A DNA stretch of 64,000 nt. Origin: Solobacterium sp. (GTDB lineage: Bacteria; Bacillota_I; Bacilli_A; Erysipelotrichales; Erysipelotrichaceae). Within the stretch, counting starts at the first letter, position 1. Every line of letters begins with the position of its first letter. A program made the translations under genes and the position numbers. The stretch lies in contig JAFRCE010000024.1 in NCBI GenBank assembly GCA_017404505.1, positions 62,001-126,000 on the forward strand. Direction: 5' to 3'. Positions 44,409 through 52,070 of this stretch are shown one piece after another. The notes beneath the pieces were generated by a model. It did no database searches. It was given only the letters and a program-made list of their open reading frames with translations, and was not told the origin of the DNA.

Positions 44409-45250
44409 AAGAAAGAGCATACGCAAAAATCAATCTGTGCCTGGACGTGGCCGGCAAGCGGGACGACGGTTATCATGAACTGAAGATGATCATGGTGCCG
44501 ATCGATTTCTATGACGTACTGGAGATGAATATTTCCCGGGAAACAACCCTGAGTCTGAACCGCAGTTATCTGCCGGTCAACGAGAAGAACACGATCATCA
44601 AGGCTATCCGTGTCATGCAGGAATACTTTGGCTTCAAAGAAGAATTTGAATGTATCCTGCAGAAGCACATTCCGACCCGGGCCGGGCTGGCCGGCGGCAG
44701 TGCCGACGCGGCAGCGGCGATCCGGCTGATCTGCCGGCTGCTGCAGCTTTCGGCCACCGAAGAGGAGCTGATCATGCTGGCGAAGAAAGTCGGCGCCGAT
44801 GTGCCGTTCTGTCTGATGAACCGGCCTTCCCTCGTGCAGGGTATCGGTGAGGTGCTGACACCTTTCGTCTGCCATCCGGATTTTGAGATCCTGCTCGTGA
44901 AACCGCGCCGCGGCGTTTCCACCAAGGACGCGTTTGCCATCGTGGACGCCCAGGAAAACGAACATCCGGACTGCCAGAAGATGATGCGGGCCCTGATCGA
45001 GAACGATTATGACGGAGTGGTGGCTTCGCTTGGCAACAGTCTGGAAGAAGCGGCCATGTCACTGGTGAAAGAAATCCGCACCGTCAAGACACGTCTGAAG
45101 GAAGAAGGTTTTGACGGCGTGCTGATGAGCGGCAGCGGCTCCACCGTGTTCGGTATTACCCGCAATCGGGAAATACTGGAAAGAGCCATGGAGAAACTGA
45201 AAGAGGAACATTATTTTGTCCGCAGGACAAGAATACTGGGAGGATACTGA
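44405..45250 (+). CDS. ispE: 4-diphosphocytidyl-2-C-methyl-D-erythritol kinase
   Basis: A 281-residue GHMP kinase of the MEP isoprenoid pathway. AYAKINLCLDV supplies the substrate site and PTRAGLAGGSADAAAAI the ATP loop. LMSGSGSTVFGI is the third GHMP motif. It shows the organism makes isoprenoid precursors by the non-mevalonate route. It overlaps both neighbours. A 13/14 match to the Noc-binding site lies inside it (44531-44544). Confidence 0.96.
   Translation: MKERAYAKINLCLDVAGKRDDGYHELKMIMVPIDFYDVLEMNISRETTLSLNRSYLPVNEKNTIIKAIRVMQEYFGFKEEFECILQKHIPTRAGLAGGSADAAAAIRLICRLLQLSATEEELIMLAKKVGADVPFCLMNRPSLVQGIGEVLTPFVCHPDFEILLVKPRRGVSTKDAFAIVDAQENEHPDCQKMMRALIENDYDGVVASLGNSLEEAAMSLVKEIRTVKTRLKEEGFDGVLMSGSGSTVFGITRNREILERAMEKLKEEHYFVRRTRILGGY
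44531..44544. other. Candidate Noc-binding site
   Basis: ATTTCCCGGGAAAC differs by one base from the B. subtilis Noc site consensus ATTTCCCGGGAAAT. It is inside ispE, so codon constraint may explain it in part; Noc sites in B. subtilis are also often inside genes. Confidence 0.45.
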
Positions 45251-45972
45251 TGAAGAAGAATGCAATTATTATGGCGGCCGGCAAAGGCACCCGCATGAAG
45301 TCCGATCTGCCGAAGGTACTGCATAAGGTACTGGGCAGAACGATGATCGAACGTGATTATGACAACCTGAAGGAAGCCGGCGCCGAACGGATCGTCGCCA
45401 TTGTCGGCTACAAGCATGAAATGGTCGAGGAAGTGCTGGCTGGCCGCTGTGAAACCGCCGTACAGGAACCGCAGCTCGGCACCGGTCACGCTGTCATGCA
45501 GGCAAGACAGCTGGAAAACGAAGACGGCCTGACACTGGTCGCCAACGGTGACTGCCCGTGTGTCAGACCGGCAACCTACACGGCTCTCTATGACGCCTGC
45601 GCCGATGCCGACATGGTCGTTCTGACGACAGAACCGGAAGATGCGGCATCGTATGGCCGGGTGATCCGGAACGCCGACGGCACGGTGAAGAAGATCGTCG
45701 AATTCAAGGACGCCAGCGATGAAGAAAAAGCGGTCAGAGAAGTCAATACCGGTATTTACTGCTTCAATAACAAAGCTCTCTTTGCCGGCCTCAAACTGCT
45801 GAAAAACGACAATGCCCAGCAGGAATACTACATTACCGACCTTGTCGAAATCCTGAAAGGCCAGGGGAAAGTCGTCAAAGCCGTGAAAACCGATGACAAC
45901 CAGGAAGTACAGGGGATCAACGACGTACAGGAGCTTGCCAGAGCGGAAGCGTATCTGAAAGAGCGCAGTTGA
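45250..45972 (+). CDS. GlmU-type uridylyltransferase lacking the acetyltransferase domain
   Basis: A 240-residue nucleotidyltransferase matching the N-terminal half of GlmU. IMAAGKGTRMKSDLPKVLHK is the pyrophosphorylase signature, QEPQLGTGHAVMQA and YGRVIRNADG follow, and EVNTGIYCF and QQEYYITD are typical. It would make UDP-GlcNAc from GlcNAc-1-phosphate. Full GlmU is about 450 residues with a left-handed beta-helix acetyltransferase; here the frame stops at the domain boundary (INDVQELARAEAYLKERS) and no helix repeats follow in any frame before prs. A separate acetyltransferase must exist elsewhere. Confidence 0.85.
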   Translation: MKKNAIIMAAGKGTRMKSDLPKVLHKVLGRTMIERDYDNLKEAGAERIVAIVGYKHEMVEEVLAGRCETAVQEPQLGTGHAVMQARQLENEDGLTLVANGDCPCVRPATYTALYDACADADMVVLTTEPEDAASYGRVIRNADGTVKKIVEFKDASDEEKAVREVNTGIYCFNNKALFAGLKLLKNDNAQQEYYITDLVEILKGQGKVVKAVKTDDNQEVQGINDVQELARAEAYLKERS

Positions 45973-46046
45973 TGATGTCCTCTACTTGACGGACGAAAAG
46001 GAAAAGTGATTTACTAAAAACGGGAACTGATGGAAGAGAGGAAATC

Positions 46047-47021
46047 ATGGTCAAAGAAACGGTAGTATTCGCATTGACATCAAGTGTTGACCTTGCGGCG
46101 GAAGTATGCCGCAAGCTGGAAATCCCTTTAGGTAAAATTAAAGTAGAACATTTCGCGGATGGGGAAATTCTCGTTGAACCGCAGGAATCTGTACGCGGCA
46201 GAAACGTATTTATCATCCAGTCCACATGTAATCCGGTCACGGAAAGACTGATGGAAGTTCTGATCTGCATCGATGCCTGCAAACGGGCAAGTGCCGGATC
46301 GATCAACATCATCATGCCGTATTACGGTTATGCCCGTCAGGACAGAAAAGCAAAGCCGCGTCAGCCGATCACATCCAAGCTGGTCGCCAACCTGCTGCAG
46401 GTTGCCGGGGCTGACCGTATCCTGACATTCGATCTGCACGCCGCCCAGATTCAGGGATACTTCGATATTCCGATCGATGATCTGACAGCTGTGCCGATGA
46501 TCGGACAGTATTTCAAGGAAAAGAATCTCGACAAGGAAGAACTGGTTGTCGTATCACCGGATCACGGCGGCGTTACCAGAGCCAGAAGGCTGGCCGATAT
46601 TCTTGACGCGCCGATCGCAATTATCGACAAGCGCCGTCCGAAGCCGAACATGGTCGAAGCCCAGAATGTCATCGGTGATGTCGAAGGCAAGAACTGCATC
46701 GTCATTGACGATATCTGCGATACAGCAGGTTCGCTGGTTGCCGGCTGCCAGATCCTGAAGGATCATGGTGCCAAGGACATTTACACCGGAATTACCCACG
46801 GCGTATTCTCCCGTGACGCGCTCGACAAGATCGAAAGATCGACGATCAAGGAAATGGTCATCACTGATACCATCGCTCTGACACCGGAACAGGCAGCCAA
46901 ATCAAGCAAGATCACCGTTCTGTCCGTATCGGAAATGATTGCCAGAACGATTGATTCAATTGAGAACCATTCGCCGGTTTCCCGTGTATATAATCTCTAT
47001 AACTACGACAGCTATAAGTAA
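46047..47021 (+). CDS. prs: Ribose-phosphate pyrophosphokinase
   Basis: A 324-residue PRPP synthase. DRKAKPRQPITSKLVANLL is the family active-site region, DLHAAQIQGYF holds the metal-binding residues, and the PRPP loop is CIVIDDICDTAGS. It supplies PRPP for nucleotides, His and Trp. glmU-prs adjacency is conserved in Bacillota, which supports reading the previous gene as a shortened glmU. GAGAGGA precedes the ATG after a 74-base gap that may hold a weak promoter (TTGACG at 45986). Confidence 0.97.
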   Translation: MVKETVVFALTSSVDLAAEVCRKLEIPLGKIKVEHFADGEILVEPQESVRGRNVFIIQSTCNPVTERLMEVLICIDACKRASAGSINIIMPYYGYARQDRKAKPRQPITSKLVANLLQVAGADRILTFDLHAAQIQGYFDIPIDDLTAVPMIGQYFKEKNLDKEELVVVSPDHGGVTRARRLADILDAPIAIIDKRRPKPNMVEAQNVIGDVEGKNCIVIDDICDTAGSLVAGCQILKDHGAKDIYTGITHGVFSRDALDKIERSTIKEMVITDTIALTPEQAAKSSKITVLSVSEMIARTIDSIENHSPVSRVYNLYNYDSYK

Positions 47022-47025
47022 TCAT

Positions 47026-47058
47026 AAAAAATCCTCAGTTCATAACGAGGATTTTTTT
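47026..47058 (+). terminator. Terminator of the mnmE-prs operon
   Basis: AAAAATCCTC and GAGGATTTTT pair around a 10-base loop, followed by more Ts. Confidence 0.8.
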
Positions 47059-47100
47059 ACGCTCATATGACGACAGGGGTGCGGAAAGCGAACGCTTTTC

Positions 47101-47856
47101 TCATCCCTGTTTCAGTTTTTTCTGAATACTTTCGATCACCATCTCAATTGCCAGGAAGAAACAGATGGCGTCGTCCAGCAGATAGGGACTGTTCGAATTG
47201 GCGGCGCTGGGCAGACATAAAACATGATCAGCGTGAGCGCTCAATGCGCTGCCTGCATTCATGGTAAACAGAATCACACTGACTCTTTTCGCCCGGAATA
47301 CGTCCAGATATTCGGCAAGAGATTTTCTTCCGGATATCGAGAAGACGATGAACATGTCGCCGGAGCCGAGAATATGTTTATAGTTGCCAAGAACACTGCT
47401 GTCGCCTGTATAACTGGCGTCGATCTGGTTTCTGCCCAGCCGGAACGCCATCTGCTGAGCGGAATAGCAGGAATGATCCAGGCCGTAACAGAGAACACGC
47501 CGGGCATGCGCCATCAGGTCTCCGACAGCAGACAGTTCAGCGGGATCAATATTCTGTTTTAACTGTTCAATACATGTCTGGTATACATCCAGGGCCGTGA
47601 TTCCGGAAGCGGGCGAATCCTTCTTCTCGGTTTCATACTCGCTGAGCACGGCCCGCTGAAAATCGGAGAAGCCGGTAAACCCGAGTTTCTGACAGAAGCG
47701 GATCACGGCGCTTCTGGATACATTGCATACGTCGGCGATATTGGTACTGGAGTAACGCTGCAGATCATATGGATATTTCAGAATATGATCCGCGATCCTT
47801 CTTTCGTTTTTGGAGAAATCAGACAGCATTTCCCGCATTTGTTCCAAAACAGTCAT
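47101..47856 (-). CDS. RpiR/MurR-family transcriptional regulator
   Basis: A 251-residue regulator. The N-terminal HTH_6 helix-turn-helix is seen in STNIADVCNVSRSAVIRFCQ and KLGFTGFSDFQRAV. A SIS sugar-phosphate-binding domain follows (about 105-235; GDMFIVFSISGRKSLAEYL). Members sense phosphorylated sugars. It diverges from the PTS/sulfatase genes, and the gap holds three copies of CAAAAACGAAC, so it most likely controls that operon and itself. The start was placed at MTVLEQMREM, with GGAGG 6 bases upstream; an ATG 27 bases earlier precedes that site. Confidence 0.9.
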   Translation of the reverse strand: MTVLEQMREMLSDFSKNERRIADHILKYPYDLQRYSSTNIADVCNVSRSAVIRFCQKLGFTGFSDFQRAVLSEYETEKKDSPASGITALDVYQTCIEQLKQNIDPAELSAVGDLMAHARRVLCYGLDHSCYSAQQMAFRLGRNQIDASYTGDSSVLGNYKHILGSGDMFIVFSISGRKSLAEYLDVFRAKRVSVILFTMNAGSALSAHADHVLCLPSAANSNSPYLLDDAICFFLAIEMVIESIQKKLKQG

Positions 47857-47909
47857 GGCAATCCTCCGTATTTCTGACTTCATTATATCACCGCATCACC
47901 AAAACGTTT

Positions 47910-48025
47910 CAAAAACGAACGAATTATTTGGTTTTGGACAGAAAAATCGTGCCAATTCAAGTAAAATATGAAACAAAAGCGCAAAAACGAACAATAATTG
48001 TTAATATAGTGTTGCAAAAACGAAC
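47910..48025 (+). promoter_or_regulatory. Three operator-like CAAAAACGAAC repeats
   Basis: The 11-mer CAAAAACGAAC occurs at 47910-47920, 47982-47992 and 48015-48025, all in the same direction. The last two are 33 bases apart (three helical turns). The third overlaps the -35 of the PTS promoter. The first lies next to an inverted repeat CCAAAAC...GTTTTGG (47899-47937). They are probably the binding sites of the divergent RpiR regulator. Confidence 0.7.
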
Positions 48026-48039
48026 ACCACTGCTATACT
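48012..48039 (+). promoter_or_regulatory. Promoter of the PTS/sulfatase operon
   Basis: TTGCAA and TATACT are spaced by 16 bases, 45 bases before the EIIC start. Operator repeat 3 lies over the -35 and spacer, so binding there should block transcription. Confidence 0.65.
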
Positions 48040-48083
48040 GAAATTGTGGATGAAATCTCACGATGAGAAGAAAGGGGATAGTT

Positions 48084-49373
48084 ATGAACAGAGAGTCCAT
48101 AAGCAACTGGGTTCAGGAAAAACTGATACCTGCGATTGCCAAATTCACCAGCTTCAAATTTGTCAAATGTATGCAGGAGGGTGTCGTCGCATGTATGAAC
48201 GCAACCATGATCGGTTCGATCTTCATGTTAATGATGATTCCTCCGTTTCCTGCCACAGCATCCGGCGGTATCGTAGACGCCTGGAGAGCTTTCTCAGCCG
48301 CAAACGCCGGCTGGCTGAACATGGGTTATCAGATTGGTCTGAACGCAGCCGGCTTCTACATCCTGATCGGTATGGTCAACGCTGTCTGTAAACATGATAA
48401 GGCTCCGCTGGTCAACAACATGGTTCTTGCTATCTTCTCTTATATCTGTCTGCAGTGCTCCTTCCTCGAAGGCGGCGGACTTGATATCGGTTTCTGGGGC
48501 GCCAAAGGCATGATGGCCGCGCTGCTCGTCGGTTATTTTGTACCGGAACTCAATATGTGGCTGAGAAAACACGGTATCAAAATCAAGATGCCGGATTCCG
48601 TACCGCCGTTTATCGCTGACCCGATCGAGGAAATCTTCTCGTCCTTCGGCACTGTTGCCATCGTCTTTGCGGTCAAACTGATCTTCGCGGCTTTCGGAAC
48701 AACACTGGGCGCATTTGTGAACAGTCTGTTCAGCCCGCTGTTCAGTGCTACAGACTCCCTGACAGCCGTTCTGATTTACTGCATCCTGGTCCGTATCCTC
48801 TGGTTCTTCGGTCTGCATGGCAATAACATTGCCGGTGCTGTGGTAAATGCTGTTCTGATGCAGAACTTTGTTGCCAACGCCGAAGCAGTCGCATCCGGCG
48901 GCCAGCCGACATATATCTTCAACTCAGCATTCCAGCAGTGGACAACTCAGGGCATTCTGTTCATCGTCCTCGCCGTGATCCTTGTCGCCAAGTCCGAACA
49001 GCTCAAGGCTGTCTCCAAAGTATCTCTGGCACCGGCGCTCTTCAATATCGGTGAACCGACAACCTTCGGTCTGCCGCTGATCCTGAACTTCGATATCTTT
49101 GTTCCTTACCTGATCGTATTCGCACTCAATGGTCTGATTCCTTATCTGGCTTGCAAGTTCGGTTTCATGAACATCCCGTATATCGACGTTCCGTTCACGG
49201 TTCCTGCCATCATTAAGGTATTTGTCATGTCGATGGACTTCCGTGCGATCCTTGTCTATCTTGTTAACGCCGTTGCCTGCATCCTCATCATGATTCCGGC
49301 AATCAAGAAGTACGACGCAAAGCTTCTCGCTCAGGAACATGCTGAAGCAAATGAAGCAGAAGCAGCTCTGTAA
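48084..49373 (+). CDS. PTS lactose/cellobiose-family EIIC permease
   Basis: A 429-residue membrane permease with about ten helices. FGLHGNNI and SLAPALFNIGEPTTFGLPLI (the conserved NxxEP of the Lac family EIIC) identify the family. It transports and phosphorylates a sugar, needing EIIA and EIIB proteins. No EIIA or EIIB gene is adjacent, so it must borrow them from elsewhere. It is followed by a small membrane protein and a sulfatase, which suggests a sulfated mono- or disaccharide as substrate (inference). The start at MNRESISNWVQ has AAAGGGG upstream. Confidence 0.9.
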   Translation: MNRESISNWVQEKLIPAIAKFTSFKFVKCMQEGVVACMNATMIGSIFMLMMIPPFPATASGGIVDAWRAFSAANAGWLNMGYQIGLNAAGFYILIGMVNAVCKHDKAPLVNNMVLAIFSYICLQCSFLEGGGLDIGFWGAKGMMAALLVGYFVPELNMWLRKHGIKIKMPDSVPPFIADPIEEIFSSFGTVAIVFAVKLIFAAFGTTLGAFVNSLFSPLFSATDSLTAVLIYCILVRILWFFGLHGNNIAGAVVNAVLMQNFVANAEAVASGGQPTYIFNSAFQQWTTQGILFIVLAVILVAKSEQLKAVSKVSLAPALFNIGEPTTFGLPLILNFDIFVPYLIVFALNGLIPYLACKFGFMNIPYIDVPFTVPAIIKVFVMSMDFRAILVYLVNAVACILIMIPAIKKYDAKLLAQEHAEANEAEAAL

Positions 49374-49392
49374 TCATTAAAGGAAAAACATT

Positions 49393-49836
49393 ATGAACCT
49401 GCTGATCATTGGTCTTAAAATCGTATTGATCCTGAGCTGGTGCCTCACCGTTCTGGATGTTGTGAAGCTGTACCGGGCGGATACCGGCGTGAAAATGGTA
49501 TTTGACTGGTTATCCTATATCAACATTTCCGGAACCATCGGTCTGACACTGGTCGCCCTGTTTGCAGTCATTGAGAGCAGCACGTATGTATTTACTGCCT
49601 GCCTGATTCTCTTAACTGTCGTCATGGTGTGGTTTCTGAAATTAAGACTGATGATCGCAGGCGACCATAAAGCGCTGCTTGGGTCGAAAATGATCGAACA
49701 GTCCGATATCCGCAGGGTTTACACAAAGTTTATGACATTGTATGTTGAAACCAGAAACGAAACAATCAAACTGTACGCGCCGGTCACCGACCGTTCGGTG
49801 ACAATGCGGCTGTATAACGCCGGAAAGAGGAGATGA
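49393..49836 (+). CDS. Unknown small membrane protein in the sulfatase operon
   Basis: A 147-residue protein with three likely membrane spans (about 5-25, 42-62 and 66-88). A cytoplasmic C-terminal domain of about 55 residues (EQSDIRRVYTKFMTLYVETR onward) follows. I do not recognise it. AAAGGA precedes the ATG. It lies 19 bases after the EIIC gene and 4 bases before the sulfatase, so it is surely part of the same operon and may aid transport or desulfation. Confidence 0.75.
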   Translation: MNLLIIGLKIVLILSWCLTVLDVVKLYRADTGVKMVFDWLSYINISGTIGLTLVALFAVIESSTYVFTACLILLTVVMVWFLKLRLMIAGDHKALLGSKMIEQSDIRRVYTKFMTLYVETRNETIKLYAPVTDRSVTMRLYNAGKRR

Positions 49837-49840
49837 CAAT

Positions 49841-51307
49841 ATGAGAACGATCATGGTCATGTTTGACACACTGACAAGGAAATACCTTCCGAATTACGGA
49901 AATGACTGGGTATATGCGCCGAATTTCCAGAGGCTGCAGAACCGCTGCGTGAAATTCAACCAGTTCTATTCCGGAAGCCTTCCCTGCATGCCGGCCAGAA
50001 GAGAACTGCATACCGGGAAGTACAATTTCCTGCACCGCAGCTGGGGACCTCTGGAACCGTTTGACTGCTCGTCGTTTGAGATTCTGTCGCAGAACGGAAT
50101 CTACACACACCTGATCACCGATCATTCCCATTACTGGGAAGACGGCGGCGCGACGTATCACAACCGTTATTCTTCCTGGGAAGGCTTCCGCGGCCAGGAA
50201 GGAGACCGCTATGTGGCTAGGGATGTGCAGTGCCATATCCCGGAAAACAGTCACCCGCTCAACAAGCAGGGAATCTCGGTTACCCAGCATTACAGAAACA
50301 GAACCAGACAGCAGACCCAGGAACAGATGTCCAGCGTCCGGACGTTCGATGCCGGTCTCACGTTCCTGAGTGAACACAAGGATCTGGATAACTGGTTTGT
50401 TCAGATCGAAGCGTTCGATCCGCACGAACCGTTCTATGTTCCCCGGAAATTCCGCAAGATGTACGGCCTGCCGGAAGAGGAAACTCTGTTCTGGCCAAGG
50501 TACGGCGGTCTGCCGGAAGAATACAAAAACGATATGGAATTATGCCGGAAAGAGTATGCCGCCCTCATCAGTATGTGTGACGAAAGTCTCGGCAAAGTCC
50601 TTGATTTCATGGACGAGCATGACATGTGGAAGGATACCGTGCTGATCGTTAATACCGATCACGGTTTCCTGCTGGGCGAACATGAATATCTCGGCAAGAA
50701 TTTCCCGCCATGTTACGACGAACTCGTTCATCTGCCGTTCTTCCTTCATATTCCCTCGCTTGCCGAAGGCGGGGAATGTGATGCGCTCTGTTCCACTGTC
50801 GATATCGCGCCGACCCTGCTGGATCTGTACGGCTGTGATGTCAGCGCCCTGCAGGAAACAGACGGAAGGTCGATCAAAGCCGTACTCGAAAACAGAGAAG
50901 CCGGCAAAGATCATGTTCTGTTCGGCATGCACGGCAGCTATACCTGCTGGACAGACGGACAGCACGTCTATATGAAAGCGAACGCCAGGGAAGAACAGGA
51001 AGTGTATGAATATACCATGATGCCGACAAATATCCGCGGCTTCTTCGCAAAAGAACAGCTGCAGGAAGCGCAGATCGTCAACCCCGGCCGTTATTCCAAC
51101 AATGTACCGGTAATGAAGATGCCGGCAAAGACAATGTCGCTGGCATGTAAGTTCGGCGACCAGCTGTTTGATCTGAAGGCTGATCCGGAAGAGGAGCATA
51201 ATCTTTGTGCAGAAAGTGACTGCTCCGTTTTCCGTGAAAAACTCCGTCAGGCTCTGAAGGAGGCCGGCGCGCCGGAAGAAGAATACCGCAGGCTCGGCCT
51301 TGCATAA
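49841..51307 (+). CDS. Cytoplasmic type I sulfatase (Cys-type)
   Basis: A 488-residue alkaline-phosphatase-superfamily sulfatase. The activation motif C-M-P-A-R is in SLPCMPARRELHTGK (Cys near residue 47); the Cys must be converted to formylglycine, in anaerobes by an anSME radical SAM enzyme that is not in this window. Metal-site residues are seen in MVMFDTL near the start and in NTDHGFLLGEHEYLGK. There is no signal peptide, so it works inside the cell, fitting hydrolysis of a sulfated sugar phosphate brought in by the PTS. GAGGAG precedes the ATG. Confidence 0.88.
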   Translation: MRTIMVMFDTLTRKYLPNYGNDWVYAPNFQRLQNRCVKFNQFYSGSLPCMPARRELHTGKYNFLHRSWGPLEPFDCSSFEILSQNGIYTHLITDHSHYWEDGGATYHNRYSSWEGFRGQEGDRYVARDVQCHIPENSHPLNKQGISVTQHYRNRTRQQTQEQMSSVRTFDAGLTFLSEHKDLDNWFVQIEAFDPHEPFYVPRKFRKMYGLPEEETLFWPRYGGLPEEYKNDMELCRKEYAALISMCDESLGKVLDFMDEHDMWKDTVLIVNTDHGFLLGEHEYLGKNFPPCYDELVHLPFFLHIPSLAEGGECDALCSTVDIAPTLLDLYGCDVSALQETDGRSIKAVLENREAGKDHVLFGMHGSYTCWTDGQHVYMKANAREEQEVYEYTMMPTNIRGFFAKEQLQEAQIVNPGRYSNNVPVMKMPAKTMSLACKFGDQLFDLKADPEEEHNLCAESDCSVFREKLRQALKEAGAPEEEYRRLGLA

Positions 51308-51333
51308 TTGAAAAAACAACCCGTTAACCCCCG

Positions 51334-51361
51334 AAAGAAGGAATTCAGATTCCTTCTTTTT
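51334..51361 (+). terminator. Terminator of the sulfatase operon
   Basis: AAAGAAGGAAT and ATTCCTTCTTT form a perfect 11-bp stem around TCAG, followed by Ts. Confidence 0.85.
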
Positions 51362-51444
51362 AGGTATATAGCCGCCGCATAACCTATGAAACAGAAACGG
51401 CGGGTTTTCATAAATATTTCTGAAAATTATTGGGGGTATATATC

Positions 51445-51534
51445 TTGTATTTGAAACTAAATAAGTATAAACTTATTTTTGTATAAGTGGGAGGGTTCCC
51501 ACCGGGTACATAGAATAGGAGATTCAAAACCAGG
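51445..51534 (+). promoter_or_regulatory. Promoter region and leader of the cold-shock gene
   Basis: A possible promoter is TTGTAT (51445) with TATAAA (51466), at a short 15-base spacing. It overlaps an inverted repeat, AATAAGT-ATAA-ACTTATT (51460-51477). The remaining leader up to the ATG is about 55 bases with GGGAGGG and GGGTTCCCACC-type pairing. A structured leader would fit cold-shock control, but this is inference. Confidence 0.4.
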
Positions 51535-51735
51535 ATGGCAACAGGCAAAGTAAAGTGGTTCAACGCTGAGAAGGGCTATGGATTCATCACGACAGATGAA
51601 GGAAACGATGTATTCGTACACTATTCTGCAATTCAGGGCGAAGGTTTCAAGACATTAGACGAAGGTCAGTCTGTAACTTTCGATGTAACTGAGAGTGACC
51701 GTGGTCCTCAGGCAGCTAACGTCGTTAAGCTCTAA
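51535..51735 (+). CDS. Cold-shock protein (CspA/CspB family)
   Basis: A 66-residue single cold-shock domain. RNP1 is in KGYGFITTD and RNP2 is VFVHYSAI. It starts [17 protein letters not shown] and ends [10 protein letters not shown], like CspB. It binds single-stranded RNA and DNA and keeps mRNA unfolded. The Shine-Dalgarno AGGAG lies about 13 bases upstream, unusually far. It is a single-gene unit with its own terminator. Confidence 0.96.
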   Translation: MATGKVKWFNAEKGYGFITTDEGNDVFVHYSAIQGEGFKTLDEGQSVTFDVTESDRGPQAANVVKL

Positions 51736-51760
51736 TCATTAGAAAACTGATGCACGCGTG

Positions 51761-51783
51761 AGAGCGGAACCCCGCTCTTTTTC
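51761..51783 (+). terminator. Terminator of the cold-shock gene
   Basis: AGAGCGG and CCGCTCT form a 7-bp stem around AACC, followed by a T-rich run. Confidence 0.85.
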
Positions 51784-51817
51784 TTTGTTTAGGCTTTTAA
51801 AAAGGCAGGACTGTGAT

Positions 51818-51823
51818 TATAAT
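51818..51823 (+). promoter_or_regulatory. -10 element of the metG T-box transcript
   Basis: A perfect TATAAT lies just before the T-box leader; a weak TTTTAA sits 17 bases upstream. Confidence 0.5.
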
Positions 51824-51829
51824 GTTTTC

Positions 51830-52055
51830 ATAAGCGACGAAAAGAAGAGTAGTTAACCGGAAGAATACAGAAAGCAGGCGGGTGATGCGAGCCTGTTTCC
51901 GAAGGTAAATGAAGATGGTCTTGGAGCTGATCCGGCAATATGAGTCGGATCCGGAAGCGTCCGTTATCCCGTTCAAGTGGCCCGATCATTTCCGGGCAAG
52001 ATAAAGGTGGTACCGCGTGCAAGACGTCCTTTCATTTGGGATGTCTTTTATTTTC
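51830..52055 (+). ncRNA. T-box riboswitch (tRNA-Met), metG leader
   Basis: Stem I contains AGTA and an apical GGTGATGCGA loop. The specifier is most likely ATG at 51915-51917, in GAAG-ATG-GTCTTGGAG, the same context as TCC in the serS leader. The T-box core AAGGTGGTACCGCG is at 52004-52017. The terminator pairs AAGACGTCC with GGATGTCTT, then T-rich sequence. Uncharged tRNA-Met would relieve termination. Confidence 0.92.
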
Positions 52056-52070
52056 AGGAGGTGAATGAAA

